DNA of 64,000 nucleotides from Cohnella phaseoli (GTDB lineage: Bacteria; Bacillota; Bacilli; Paenibacillales; Paenibacillaceae), in the NCBI RefSeq assembly GCF_003386235.1, contig NZ_QRDZ01000009.1:124001-188000 (forward strand). Reading direction: 5' to 3'. The notes below the pieces were generated by a model that made no database searches, was not told the origin of the DNA, and saw nothing but the letters and a program-made list of their open reading frames with translations. A program made the position numbers and the translations under genes. Position 1 is the stretch's first letter. The number at the start of each line of letters is the position of its first letter. Positions 36,123 to 45,604 of the stretch are shown here, piece by piece.

Positions 36123-37676
36123 ATGAAAAAGAAAATGCTAGGGTGGACGGTCGCAGTCGTCGTGATTGCGGCGGGAGCATGGGCGGGCTACCGCTATTTC
36201 GACAGTCAGAAGGAGCCCGTGCTCGCGGCGGCTTTGTCGACGACCCAGGTCCGCAAAGGAACGATCGAGGTTAAAGTAAGCGGAACGGGGAATATTCAGC
36301 CTTCGGCGCGGGAGACGGTTACGGCCGGCGTCAGCGGCACGGTGAAAAAGGTGCATGCGAAGAAGGGCGATACGGTCAAGAAAGGCGACGTGCTTGTTAC
36401 ATACGAGGAAGAAGAAGTGGATAATGCAAACCAGATCAGAAGCAAGGAGATTGATTTGAAGAAGAAAAAGCTGGAGCTGCAGGACCTGCAAACGAAGTTC
36501 AAATCCGCCCCGGATGATGAAAGCCGAGAGTCGATCGCGCTCAGCATCCAGAAGCAGGAGCTGGATATCGAAAGCGTGCAGGCGGATATTGCTTCGTTAA
36601 AGGAGGAAAAGGCTGACAACGCCGATCCGATAGTGGCGCCGATCGACGGAATGCTGACGTCGTTTAACGTCAAAGAGGGCGACGTTCTTAACCCGAACTC
36701 GACGGTCGCGGAAATCGTCAATTACGCGCAGCTTCAAATGGTCGTCGGCATTGACGAGCTGGACATTCCGAAGGTGAAGCTGGAGCAGGAGGCGTCCATT
36801 CTTGTCGAGGCGCTGCCCGAGCAGGAATTCACGGGCAAAGTCGTCTCCATAGCCGACGAAGGAGCGTCCAGCAACGGAGTCGCTTCCTTCGACGTTACGA
36901 TCTCCTTAACGGCGGCGGACAATCTGAAGGTGGGAATGTCGGCCGAGGCCAGCATTTTGACGGCACAGAAGACGGATGCGCTCTACGTGCCGATTGAAGC
37001 GGTTCAATCCTCGCAGGGCAAGTATTTCGTGTTGGTTCCGGCGAGCGCTCAGCAAGGAGCGGGCGGCGCGGGAACGCCTTCGGCTGCAGCTCCTTCGGGC
37101 GAGCCGTTGGCGACGGGAACTCCTCCGGCTCAAGCGAACGGAGCTCAGGGGGGACAAGACCAGCAGGGACAACGCAGGATGGGACAAGGACAAGGCGGCT
37201 CGGACGCCTCCGGTCAGACTCGACAAGGCGGGGTGGCCTCCGGAGAAGGCGCCGACGGGCAGACCAGGCAAGGCGGCTTTACCCCAGGCGAAGGCGGGGC
37301 CGACCGATTCGCCAATCTGTCCGAGGAGGAACGGGCGGCGATGCGCGAGCGCTTCATGTCCGAGCGCGGCCAGGGAGGAATGGGCGCCGCAGCGGGGACG
37401 GGCGCGGTCTCGACGACTAGGGTGGAAGTCGAGGTCGGCGTTAACAACGAGGACAACATCGAGATTGTGTCCGGCCTGAAGGAAGGGGATATCGTCGTGC
37501 TGCCGACGACTTCAAGCTCCGGTTCGGCCAATATGAATATGCAGGGCGGTTTTCCGGGCTTAGGAGTAGGAGGCGGAGCTTTCCCGGGAGCGGGCGGAGG
37601 CGGCGGTATGTCGGGAACCGGAGGCGGAGGCAATCGCCAATTCGGCGGCGGAGCAGGGGCGGGCGGTGGCCGTTGA
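36123..37676 (+). CDS. HlyD/MacA-type periplasmic adaptor subunit with Gly/Gln-rich insert
   Basis: A membrane-fusion-type protein of 517 residues anchored by an N-terminal helix (about 7-25, GWTVAVVVIAAGAWAGY). It contains a lipoyl/biotinyl-like domain (VSGTVKKVHAKKGDTVKKGD), a coiled-coil hairpin (about 100-165) and beta-barrel domains. Between about 310 and 425 lies a low-complexity insert rich in Gly, Gln, Ala and Pro, which also includes the charged helix LSEEERAAMRERFM, and the tail (about 475-517) is almost pure Gly-rich. These parts are absent from classic MacA. Coupled to the ATPase gene (TGATG overlap). In a Gram-positive cell it would act at the outer face of the membrane. Confidence 0.9.
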   Translation: MKKKMLGWTVAVVVIAAGAWAGYRYFDSQKEPVLAAALSTTQVRKGTIEVKVSGTGNIQPSARETVTAGVSGTVKKVHAKKGDTVKKGDVLVTYEEEEVDNANQIRSKEIDLKKKKLELQDLQTKFKSAPDDESRESIALSIQKQELDIESVQADIASLKEEKADNADPIVAPIDGMLTSFNVKEGDVLNPNSTVAEIVNYAQLQMVVGIDELDIPKVKLEQEASILVEALPEQEFTGKVVSIADEGASSNGVASFDVTISLTAADNLKVGMSAEASILTAQKTDALYVPIEAVQSSQGKYFVLVPASAQQGAGGAGTPSAAAPSGEPLATGTPPAQANGAQGGQDQQGQRRMGQGQGGSDASGQTRQGGVASGEGADGQTRQGGFTPGEGGADRFANLSEEERAAMRERFMSERGQGGMGAAAGTGAVSTTRVEVEVGVNNEDNIEIVSGLKEGDIVVLPTTSSSGSANMNMQGGFPGLGVGGGAFPGAGGGGGMSGTGGGGNRQFGGGAGAGGGR

Positions 37677-38389
37677 TGACAACCAAGCAAAGTGCGCCAC
37701 CCGCAGATTTAATCCGAATTCATCATCTGAACAAAGTATATCGCATGGGCGGAGAAACGCTGAATGCGCTGGACAATGTCAGCTTGACGGTGAGGGAAGG
37801 CGATTTCGTGGCGATCGTCGGACCGTCGGGCTCGGGCAAGTCGACGCTGATGAACGTGATCGGCTGCCTCGATACGGCTTCCTCCGGGGAGTACTGGCTG
37901 GACGGAGAAGAGATCAGCCGACTGCGCGAAAATAAGCTCGCGGAAATCCGCAACCGCAAAATCGGTTTTATATTCCAAGGCTTCAACCTGCTGACCAAAC
38001 TGACCGCGATCGAGAACGTGGAGCTGCCGCTCGTCTATCGCGGAGTTCCCGCGAAGCAGCGCCGTCAACAGGCTATCGAGGCGCTGGGCAAGGTCGGCTT
38101 GGCCGAGCGCATTCATCATCGACCGGTCGAGTTGTCCGGAGGCCAGCAGCAGCGGGTGGCAATCGCCCGCGCATTGGCAGGCAATCCGCCGATTCTGCTT
38201 GCGGACGAACCGACGGGGGCGCTGGACACGAAGACGGGGATCGAAGTGATGGGATTCATTCGAGAGTTGAACTCGCTCGGGCATACGATTGTCCTCATTA
38301 CGCACGATCCCGACATCTCGCGGCAGGCGAAAAGAATCGTCCGCATTCAGGACGGCAGGCTGCACGAAGAGGAGGCGAGAGCGGAATGA
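37676..38389 (+). CDS. MacB-type ABC exporter ATP-binding protein
   Basis: ATPase of an efflux complex with the flanking adaptor and permease, 237 residues. Walker A GPSGSGKST (about 47-55), Q-loop FQGFNLL, signature LSGGQQQR, Walker B ILLADEP and the H-loop THDPDIS are intact. It belongs to the lipoprotein-release/MacB group (LolD-like). ATG at 37676 shares one base with the stop of the adaptor gene; a TTG three bases upstream is less likely. Confidence 0.95.
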   Translation: MTTKQSAPPADLIRIHHLNKVYRMGGETLNALDNVSLTVREGDFVAIVGPSGSGKSTLMNVIGCLDTASSGEYWLDGEEISRLRENKLAEIRNRKIGFIFQGFNLLTKLTAIENVELPLVYRGVPAKQRRQQAIEALGKVGLAERIHHRPVELSGGQQQRVAIARALAGNPPILLADEPTGALDTKTGIEVMGFIRELNSLGHTIVLITHDPDISRQAKRIVRIQDGRLHEEEARAE

Positions 38390-39561
38390 GCGTCATGCAG
38401 GCTTTCAAAATGGCCATTAAGAGCATTTTGTCCAACAAGCTCCGATCGCTGCTAACGATGCTGGGTATCATTATCGGCGTGACCGCAGTTATCTCTCTCG
38501 TCGCTCTAGGGCAGGGCGCGACAAAATCCGTTACCGAGCAGGTGAAGAGCCTGGGAACGAATCTGTTAACGGTGAACATTCTCGGCCGGGGATCGGCGAA
38601 CGCGCTGGACGTCGGGGAAGCGGTTGCCCTCGGCGACGAGGTGGAGGGAATTCAATATATCGCGCCGGCGAACACGCAGAACGCGACGGTCAAATTCGGC
38701 TCCTCAAGCGAAAACGTAAGCGTCGTCGGCACGAACGCGGATTATGCCAACGTCAGAGAATACGAAGTGGCTTCGGGGCGTTTCGTCGCCCAGATCGATC
38801 TGGACGTCTATCAGAAGGTCGCCGTGCTCGGGCACACGACGGCGACCGATCTGTTCGGCTTTGCCGATCCGATCGGGGAATACGTGCTCATTCAAGGCAC
38901 GCGCTACAAAGTGGTCGGCGTGCTTGCCGAGAAGGGCAGCTCAATGACCGGCTCGAACGACGAGGTCGTCATCGTTCCGGAAACTTCGTTCGAGCGGCTG
39001 TTCAAAACGAAGGGCGTACGAACGATCTATGTGCAGGTCGAGACGACCGAGCAGATGGATGCGGTCGTGTCGGGGCTGGAGAAGTCGCTTAGCTCCCGTT
39101 TTCGCGGCAACACGGACAGCTATCGCGTATTCAACCAGAGCGACGCGCTGTCGGCGCTGACGTCCGTTTCCGACACGCTGACGCTTGCTCTGGCCGGCAT
39201 CGCAGGCATTTCGCTGCTCGTCGGCGGAATCGGCATCATGAATATCATGCTTGTGTCGGTTACCGAGCGGACGAGGGAAATCGGCATTCGCAAGGCGATC
39301 GGAGCCAAGAAGCGAGATATTCTCATTCAATTTCTAATCGAATCGATGGTGCTAAGCGGTTTGGGCGGATTGCTCGGCATCGGCATCGGCGTCGGAGCGG
39401 CGCGAGGCGCTTCGTCCGCCTTTAATATGGATATCTCGTTTTCGGCGAACGTAATCGCGATCGCCTTCGCGTTCTCTGTCGGCATCGGCGTCGTCTTCGG
39501 CATGTTCCCCGCGAACAAGGCAGCCAAGCTGAAGCCAATCGACGCGCTCCGATTCGAATAA
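38386..39561 (+). CDS. MacB-type ABC exporter permease
   Basis: Permease of 391 residues. The first membrane helix (about 20-42, LTMLGIIIGVTAVISLVAL) is followed by a large extracellular MacB periplasmic-core-like domain (about 45-250) and three C-terminal helices in an FtsX domain (LALAGIAGISLLVGGIGIMNIM, the conserved TERTREIGIRKAIGA loop, and FAFSVGIGVVFGMFPA). Start ATGA overlaps the ATPase stop. The substrate may be an antimicrobial peptide, macrolide or lipid-like compound; the sequence does not say. Confidence 0.94.
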   Translation: MSVMQAFKMAIKSILSNKLRSLLTMLGIIIGVTAVISLVALGQGATKSVTEQVKSLGTNLLTVNILGRGSANALDVGEAVALGDEVEGIQYIAPANTQNATVKFGSSSENVSVVGTNADYANVREYEVASGRFVAQIDLDVYQKVAVLGHTTATDLFGFADPIGEYVLIQGTRYKVVGVLAEKGSSMTGSNDEVVIVPETSFERLFKTKGVRTIYVQVETTEQMDAVVSGLEKSLSSRFRGNTDSYRVFNQSDALSALTSVSDTLTLALAGIAGISLLVGGIGIMNIMLVSVTERTREIGIRKAIGAKKRDILIQFLIESMVLSGLGGLLGIGIGVGAARGASSAFNMDISFSANVIAIAFAFSVGIGVVFGMFPANKAAKLKPIDALRFE

Positions 39562-39596
39562 CGCTTGTCCTACGCGGAGGAAAGGAGGGAACGGGC

Positions 39597-40166
39597 ATGG
39601 GCGCGTACTCCGAATATGAAATCAAGGTGCTGCCGCATCTTCGCGAGCTGCAAAATTACTGCACCTATTTGGCGAAGTCGAAGTGGGATGCCGAGGATTT
39701 GTTGCAAGAGACGCTGCTGAAAGCTTTCGTGTTCTTCCTTCATACGGAGCCTTACGTGGACGTTAAACCGTTCTTGATCCGCGTGGCGAGAAATCTGTGG
39801 ATCGACGCCTGCCGCAAGCGTCAGCGCGGGAGACGCTTCGCGGCGCTTGATCAGACGAGCGGCGTCTTTGAAGACAGCGACTACGTCGAGGTGAGAGGAA
39901 CGCTCGAATGGCTGGCTGAGCGCCTTCCTCGGCGCAATATTGAAATTTGGCTGCTGTTTTATTATTTCGGTTACTCGATGCAGGACATTGCCCTGGAGAC
40001 GGATATATCCGTCTCCGCGGTCAAATCGCTGCTTCATCGCACGCGCGAAACGCTGCGCGTTCGCAGCGAGCGGATCGAGCGGCGAACTTTTGTTCGCACG
40101 GATATCGAGCGTTGGTCGCGGGCCGTGATGCAGGAGCGGCCGCAGGCAATTTTATCGAAGCGCTGA
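39597..40166 (+). CDS. ECF-like sigma-70 family sigma factor, efflux-linked copy 1
   Basis: A 189-residue sigma factor with region 2 (about 18-85, SKWDAEDLLQETLLKAF, RVARNLWIDACRKR) and region 4 (about 112-160, FGYSMQDIALETDISVSAVKSLLHRTRETLR). A C-terminal tail ends DIERWSRAVMQERP, a motif shared with the second sigma gene at 46837. It lies 35 bp after the exporter permease with AAAGGAGGG, and before a second two-component system, so it is co-transcribed with the exporter. No anti-sigma gene is visible. It may redirect RNA polymerase to efflux or envelope-stress genes. Confidence 0.9.
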   Translation: MGAYSEYEIKVLPHLRELQNYCTYLAKSKWDAEDLLQETLLKAFVFFLHTEPYVDVKPFLIRVARNLWIDACRKRQRGRRFAALDQTSGVFEDSDYVEVRGTLEWLAERLPRRNIEIWLLFYYFGYSMQDIALETDISVSAVKSLLHRTRETLRVRSERIERRTFVRTDIERWSRAVMQERPQAILSKR

Positions 40167-40235
40167 CGGTTGGGAACCGATTGTCGAATCTCCCGTATTA
40201 GAAAGAGGAAACTCGGATACGGGAGGCTTGTATTT

Positions 40236-40934
40236 ATGGCGGTTAACATCCTGATTGTCGACGACGATCCGGATATCGTGGAATTGATGCGTTTTTACTT
40301 GCAGCGCGAAGGGTTTGCGGTTGTTGCCGCAGCCGACGGGGTTCAGGCGCTGGAGCTGGCGGAGGAGAAGAAGGCGGACTTGGCAATCATCGATATTATG
40401 ATGCCGAAGATGGACGGCTGGGCGCTCTGCGAGCAGCTGAAGGCCGAATATCCGGACATGCCCGTCATCATGGTGACGGCCAAAGGAGAGACGGGCCACA
40501 AGCTGAAAGGATTTCATCTCGGCGCGGACGATTATTTGGTCAAGCCGTTCGAGCCGCTTGAGCTGGCGGCCCGCGTCAAATCGCTGCTGCGGCGCTATCG
40601 CATCCAATCGCAGATGAAGGTTCAGATCGGCAACGTAATGCTGGACAAGCATCGCTATGCCGCCATTGTCGGAGGAGAGGACGAGCTTGACTCCCCGCCG
40701 ATTGCGCTGCCGCTAAGAGAATTCGATCTGCTGTTCAAGCTTGCGAGCCATCCTGGACAGATTTTTACGAGAAACGATCTGATCGAGCAGGTATGGGGGG
40801 CGGATTTCGAAGGCGACGACCGCACAGTGGACGTACATATCAAGCGGATCAGAGATCGGTTCGTGGAGCTGGATTGTCGCTTTGTCATCGAGACGAAGCG
40901 GGGACTCGGCTATAAGCTAGAGGTTGCGGAATGA
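40236..40934 (+). CDS. OmpR-family response regulator (second system)
   Basis: A 232-residue regulator: receiver domain (about 1-118; VDDDPD, phospho-acceptor Asp53 in IIDIMMPKMDG, Lys in LVKPF) and winged-helix domain (about 135-230). ATG 40236 is chosen because GGGAGG lies 9 nt before it; the ORF reaches back to 40170. It overlaps the kinase gene by 4 bp. Less than half the receiver residues match the regulator at 35204, so it is not a recent copy. Confidence 0.94.
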   Translation: MAVNILIVDDDPDIVELMRFYLQREGFAVVAAADGVQALELAEEKKADLAIIDIMMPKMDGWALCEQLKAEYPDMPVIMVTAKGETGHKLKGFHLGADDYLVKPFEPLELAARVKSLLRRYRIQSQMKVQIGNVMLDKHRYAAIVGGEDELDSPPIALPLREFDLLFKLASHPGQIFTRNDLIEQVWGADFEGDDRTVDVHIKRIRDRFVELDCRFVIETKRGLGYKLEVAE

Positions 40935-42304
40935 TCAAGTCGCTATATGTCAGAGTCGTTCTTTCCTATATGGCGGCGGTTCTCATCGGGTTGATCAGCA
41001 CTTATTTCCTCACGCTGCTGCTGCTCTCGTCGGTCGGAGATCGGTATGCCGGGAAGCTGCAAAGCCAATTGCTAAGCGATAGCAAGAAGATTCATGAGCT
41101 GTATGTGGCGAACGGCATGGAAAAGGCTGCGCAGGAGATAAGGAAAGGGACGTTGGACGACAAATACGATATTTTAATCTACGACTCTTCCATTCGTCTG
41201 CTGGAAGACGGATCCGGGAATACGCCCCTGGAGCTGTACAGCATCTCCAATCAGACGATCCGTTCGGTGCTGAGCGGGAAAATGCATATCGGCGCGGACA
41301 TTTCCGTGGATCAGATGTTTGTAGGACTGCCTTACGAGTATGGCGGAGAGAGCTATGCGATGTTCGTGCAGGTGTCCGAGCAAACGGCGTTGTCCCTGAT
41401 TTCCAAAGTGCTTCTGTTTGCATTGGCCATCAATCTGCTCGTAGGAGGGCTGATCATTCTCGTAGCCGCGCGGTATATCGTCAAACCTCTACTCGGGATG
41501 AAAGCCGCGGCGGAGCGAATGGCCAAAGGAGAATTCAACATTCAGTTGAAGTGGTCCAAACGCAAGGACGAGCTGGGAAGGCTGGCGCAGAGCATCAACG
41601 GAATGGCCAGCCAGGTCGGGCAATTGGAGACGATGCGGCAAAATTTTGTGTCGAACGTCTCGCATGAAATCCAATCGCCGCTGACGTCGATTTCCGGCTT
41701 CTCCAAGGCGCTTCAGCAGAGCGGGTTGTCCGAGGAGGAAAGGATCCGCTACTTAAGCATTATCCAGAACGAAAGCGAACGTCTGTCCCGCCTGAGCGAC
41801 AATTTGCTGAAGCTGGCCTCGCTGGACAGTCAGCATCATCCGTTCGAGCCGCAGCTTTACGATTTGGACGAGCAGCTTCGCAAAGCCGTCGTCGCAAGCG
41901 AGCCGCAATGGGCGGACAAAGCGATCGAGTGGCAGCTTCAGCTACCGAAGACGAAAATTACGGCTGACGAGGATCAGATGAACCAGGTGTGGGTCAACCT
42001 GCTCGGCAATGCGATCAAGTTTACGCCGGAAGGCGGGCGCATCGGCATCCGCATCGTTCACCACTCCGAACAGATTGACGTTGTCATTTCGGATACCGGG
42101 ATCGGAATTCCGATCGCGGAGCGGAGCAAGGTGTTCGAAAGGTTTTACAAGGTGGACGAGTCTCACAATAAAATGAAAATCGGCAACGGCCTCGGGCTGG
42201 CCATCGTCCACAAAATCGTTACCAGGCATAAGGGCTCCGTAACGATCGGAGGCAATCCCGACGGCGGAACGACCGTAACCGTGACGTTGCCACATCAGAA
42301 TTAA
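40931..42304 (+). CDS. sensor histidine kinase (second system)
   Basis: A 457-residue membrane kinase. Helix 1 about 8-32, extracellular loop 33-155, helix 2 about 157-181, HAMP about 182-235, His245 in SNVSHEIQSPLTS, N box (NLLGNAIKFT), G1 (DTGIGIP) and G2 (GNGLGLAI). The H box HEIQSP in place of HELRTP is typical of VanS/PhoR-type kinases in spore formers. It ends the transcription unit; a terminator follows. The signal may be the substrate of the adjacent pumps; that is inferred from position only. Confidence 0.94.
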   Translation: MIKSLYVRVVLSYMAAVLIGLISTYFLTLLLLSSVGDRYAGKLQSQLLSDSKKIHELYVANGMEKAAQEIRKGTLDDKYDILIYDSSIRLLEDGSGNTPLELYSISNQTIRSVLSGKMHIGADISVDQMFVGLPYEYGGESYAMFVQVSEQTALSLISKVLLFALAINLLVGGLIILVAARYIVKPLLGMKAAAERMAKGEFNIQLKWSKRKDELGRLAQSINGMASQVGQLETMRQNFVSNVSHEIQSPLTSISGFSKALQQSGLSEEERIRYLSIIQNESERLSRLSDNLLKLASLDSQHHPFEPQLYDLDEQLRKAVVASEPQWADKAIEWQLQLPKTKITADEDQMNQVWVNLLGNAIKFTPEGGRIGIRIVHHSEQIDVVISDTGIGIPIAERSKVFERFYKVDESHNKMKIGNGLGLAIVHKIVTRHKGSVTIGGNPDGGTTVTVTLPHQN

Positions 42305-42318
42305 CCGAGCGGTACTAT

Positions 42319-42365
42319 AGCCAATTGGCGCGGGAATCTTATTCCTTCGCCGTTGGCTTTTTTTG
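42319..42365 (+). terminator. rho-independent terminator after the second kinase
   Basis: AGCCAA/TTGGCT outer stem with an inner GGAAT/ATTCC hairpin and a TTTTTTT tail. It separates the ABC exporter unit from the RND unit. Confidence 0.85.
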
Positions 42366-42413
42366 TCGCGTCATAATTTATTCATATTCGTGTATTAAAC
42401 TGAGGCAAGGATG

Positions 42414-42430
42414 CAGGAAAGCTTTTCCTG
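42414..42430 (+). promoter_or_regulatory. perfect palindrome upstream of the RND pump, possible operator
   Basis: CAGGAAA-GCT-TTTCCTG, a 7-bp inverted repeat around a 3-bp centre, 46 bp before the start. No T-run follows, so a terminator is unlikely. The binding protein is unknown. Confidence 0.4.
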
Positions 42431-42475
42431 AAACCGCTAGAATGTCGAATTTGAAATTGCAGGAGGGTCGCCGAT

Positions 42476-45400
42476 TTGAAGGCAATCATTGATTTTTCCA
42501 TGAACAAAGTCGCGGCGATGGTCATTATGATCGTCATCGTGTTCGGGGCGGGGGCATATTCGGGCAGTTCGTTAAAGGTAGAGAACATGCCGGAATTTTC
42601 GTTTCCGTTCGTCGCAATCTCCACCACGTATCAAGCCTCGCCGCAGGACGTCATGAGTCAGGTGACGAAACCGATTGAAGACAAAATCGCCAATGTCCCC
42701 GGACTGAGAATGCTCTCCTCGACTTCAAGCGATAGCTTCTCGAGCATACTTCTCCAGTTCAACGAAAAGGTCGACATCGATAAAACGAAGCAGGATTTGG
42801 AAAGTCTCGTTCAGGATGTAAACCTGCCGCAATCGGCAAGCAGGCCGAAAGTTTCTACATTCGGAATGTCATCGGAGCCCGTGTATTATATGGCGATGTA
42901 CGCGACGGATTCGATGTCTCAGACCGAGCTGGATCAGCTGTTCGAGAAGGAGATGAAGCCTCGTTTCGACGCCATTGGCGGGATCGACCATATGGATGCG
43001 ATCGGAGCGCGCAAATCCTCGCTCGATATCCAGTTGGACGCGGGCGCTCTAGCCGCCTATCAATTAAGTCCTTCGGAAGTGAACGCCTCGATCCAAGCCG
43101 CCGTGGCGAACGGTTCGGTGGGGGTCGTGAAATTCAACGGCAACACTCAGATGACCCGCGTAACGGGAAAGCTGAACAGCCTGTACGAGCTGAAAAACCT
43201 GGAAATCGCCACGGCTACGGGCACTACGGTACAGCTCAAGGACATCTCGAAGATCGAGGCGGTGAACGAGTCCAACTTTATCGCCCGTCTGGACGATAAG
43301 CCCGCAATCGGCATCCATCTGTATAAGACGGCCGATACGAACGCCGTCGAGTTTTCCGATGCCGTTCAAGCTTTGATTCGCGAGTGGGAGCAGACGAATC
43401 CGGAAGTGACGTTCAAGACGCTGTACGACAGCGCCAGCGAAGTCAAAGGCTCGATCAAAGGACTGATCAAGGAAGGGGCAATGGGCATCGTACTGGCCGC
43501 CCTGATGATCTTGTTCTTCTTGCGCAACCTGAGAATGACGCTGATCGTCGTCGTGTCCATTCCTCTATCGATTCTCTTGACTCTAGTTATGATGAAGTAC
43601 ATGAACATTACATTGAACATTATGTCGCTTGGCGGCATGTTCATCGCCGTTGGCCGGGTTGTAGACGACAGCATCGTCGTTATCGAAAGCATATACGCAA
43701 ATTTGCAAAAGGCCCAGAAGAGAAACGAGTCGGTGATTATTCTCGCGGTGAAGCAGGTGGCCATGGCGATCAGTTCGTCCACCTTGGTCACGGTCGGCGT
43801 GTTTCTGCCGATCGGGCTCGTTACGGGCTTTATCGGCGCCTTGTTCCGTCCGTTCGCGATAACGGTGTCGATCGCGTTGCTCGCATCGCTGCTCGTATCG
43901 TTAACGGTCATTCCGATGTTGGCCAAGCTCATGGTGCTGAACAACGTCAAGTCTACGGACGCCAAGGAGCACGATGGGGGCAAAATGGAGCGTTGGTATG
44001 AAAAGACGCTCGTATGGAGCTTAAAGCACAAGGTTGTCACGCTGCTGCTTTCGGGATTTTTGCTAATCGTAACAATCGTGGGCACGATTCCATTCCTGCC
44101 GATGGGACTCCTGCCGTATTCGCCGCCGCCGAAACAAATGAACTATTCGATCCAGCTGCCGAACGACACGACGTTCGCCAGCACCGATCTTCAGGCGAGG
44201 CAGATCGAAGCGCTGCTGAAGGACGCAAAGAATGAGAGCGGCGGACCGCAATTTACATTCGTGGAGGCGCTCGTCGGATATGCGGGCGACGCGCAGGAAC
44301 GCGTGCCGAGTTATTTGCAGATCATTACGGAAGTCGATGCCGACGCGGATACGAAAGCCGTCCAGGATCGCTATCAAAAGCTTATTCTGGCCCAACTCCC
44401 GAAAGGTACGGAAGTCATGCCCGGTTCATTCTCGGAGGGCAGCAGCGGACCGTCGGGTCCCGATTTTACGTATGTCATTTTCGGAGACGACCAGAAAACG
44501 CTGGCACAGGTCGCAGAGCAAATCAAAGGCAAAATGAAACCATTTTCCGAGCTTAAAGAAATCAAGGACAACTTGGGAGACGGGAAGAAGGAAGTGCAAA
44601 TTACGGTCGATCCGAACAAGGCGCGTCAATTCGGATTGGATGTGCCGAGAATTCAAGGCTTGACGGCCGAATGGATCGGCAGGTCCCCGCTCGGCGACGT
44701 TCGCTTGGACAACACGTTGTATCAGGCGGCAGTCGAGCTTGCGCCCCAAGATAAAAACTCGCTGCAGCAGCTGGGGCAAATGCCGATTCGGACGGCAAAC
44801 GGCAGCGTCGTGTATTTGAACGAAGTCGCCCATCTCGAGGAAGTGGATTCTCCGACAGCCTTCCAACGGGAAAGCCAGAAGCTGATGGTATCGCTGACGG
44901 CCAAGATCGATTCGGCAGACAAAGCTACGGTAACGAACGCGGTGTTGAGCGCGATCCAGGAAGTCGAATTTCCGTCGGGGGTAACGAATACGATTCGCGG
45001 TACGAACATCGATATGATGGAGGGCTTTAGTCAGATGTTCGTCGCCATGGGCGTTGCCGTTGCGATCGTCTATCTGATCATGGTTCTCTGCTTCGGCAAC
45101 GCGGGCACTCCGTTCGCGATCCTGTTCTCCTTGCCTTTAGCGGTCATCGGGGGCTTGCTGGGACTGGTTGTAGCCGGGGAATCGCTCAATATGACGTCGA
45201 TGATCGGATTTCTTATGCTGATCGGCATCGTCGTCACGAATGCGATCGTGTTGCTGGACCGCGCCCAACAGCTGCGTAAAGAAGGCTATATGGTGCGGCC
45301 CGCTCTCATTGAAGCCGGCAAAGTACGGTTGCGCCCAATTATTATGACGGCAGGAGCGACCATCGCGGCCATGGTTCCGTTAACGCTTGGTTTAACCAAG

Positions 45401-45580
45401 GGACTATTGATCTCCAAGTCGCTTGCCGTTGTCGTCATCGGCGGACTGATCACATCTACGATTCTGACGCTGGTCGTCGTGCCGATCGTGTACGAGATGA
45501 TTGAATCGTTCAAGGCGCGCATGAGCCGTCTGTTTAACCGCAAAGGAAAAGTATCGTCCGGACAAGAACTCAACGTATAA
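42476..45580 (+). CDS. RND family efflux transporter (AcrB/SwrC-type)
   Basis: A 1034-residue pump with the expected two halves: helix 1 at the N-terminus (NKVAAMVIMIVIVFGAGAY), a large extracellular loop, helices 2-6 (about 335-480), second loop (about 560-860), and helices 8-12 at the C-terminus. The proton-relay motif is seen in GRVVDDSIVVIESIY (paired Asp in helix 4), and GVFLPIGLVTGFIGALFRPF is conserved. TTG start at 42476 after GGAGGG; the next ATG is far inside the first helix. Its Gram-positive homologue SwrC exports surfactin. It works with the adaptor gene downstream. Confidence 0.93.
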   Translation: MKAIIDFSMNKVAAMVIMIVIVFGAGAYSGSSLKVENMPEFSFPFVAISTTYQASPQDVMSQVTKPIEDKIANVPGLRMLSSTSSDSFSSILLQFNEKVDIDKTKQDLESLVQDVNLPQSASRPKVSTFGMSSEPVYYMAMYATDSMSQTELDQLFEKEMKPRFDAIGGIDHMDAIGARKSSLDIQLDAGALAAYQLSPSEVNASIQAAVANGSVGVVKFNGNTQMTRVTGKLNSLYELKNLEIATATGTTVQLKDISKIEAVNESNFIARLDDKPAIGIHLYKTADTNAVEFSDAVQALIREWEQTNPEVTFKTLYDSASEVKGSIKGLIKEGAMGIVLAALMILFFLRNLRMTLIVVVSIPLSILLTLVMMKYMNITLNIMSLGGMFIAVGRVVDDSIVVIESIYANLQKAQKRNESVIILAVKQVAMAISSSTLVTVGVFLPIGLVTGFIGALFRPFAITVSIALLASLLVSLTVIPMLAKLMVLNNVKSTDAKEHDGGKMERWYEKTLVWSLKHKVVTLLLSGFLLIVTIVGTIPFLPMGLLPYSPPPKQMNYSIQLPNDTTFASTDLQARQIEALLKDAKNESGGPQFTFVEALVGYAGDAQERVPSYLQIITEVDADADTKAVQDRYQKLILAQLPKGTEVMPGSFSEGSSGPSGPDFTYVIFGDDQKTLAQVAEQIKGKMKPFSELKEIKDNLGDGKKEVQITVDPNKARQFGLDVPRIQGLTAEWIGRSPLGDVRLDNTLYQAAVELAPQDKNSLQQLGQMPIRTANGSVVYLNEVAHLEEVDSPTAFQRESQKLMVSLTAKIDSADKATVTNAVLSAIQEVEFPSGVTNTIRGTNIDMMEGFSQMFVAMGVAVAIVYLIMVLCFGNAGTPFAILFSLPLAVIGGLLGLVVAGESLNMTSMIGFLMLIGIVVTNAIVLLDRAQQLRKEGYMVRPALIEAGKVRLRPIIMTAGATIAAMVPLTLGLTKGLLISKSLAVVVIGGLITSTILTLVVVPIVYEMIESFKARMSRLFNRKGKVSSGQELNV

Positions 45581-45604
45581 ATCGCATTAAGGGAGCGACT
45601 GAAC

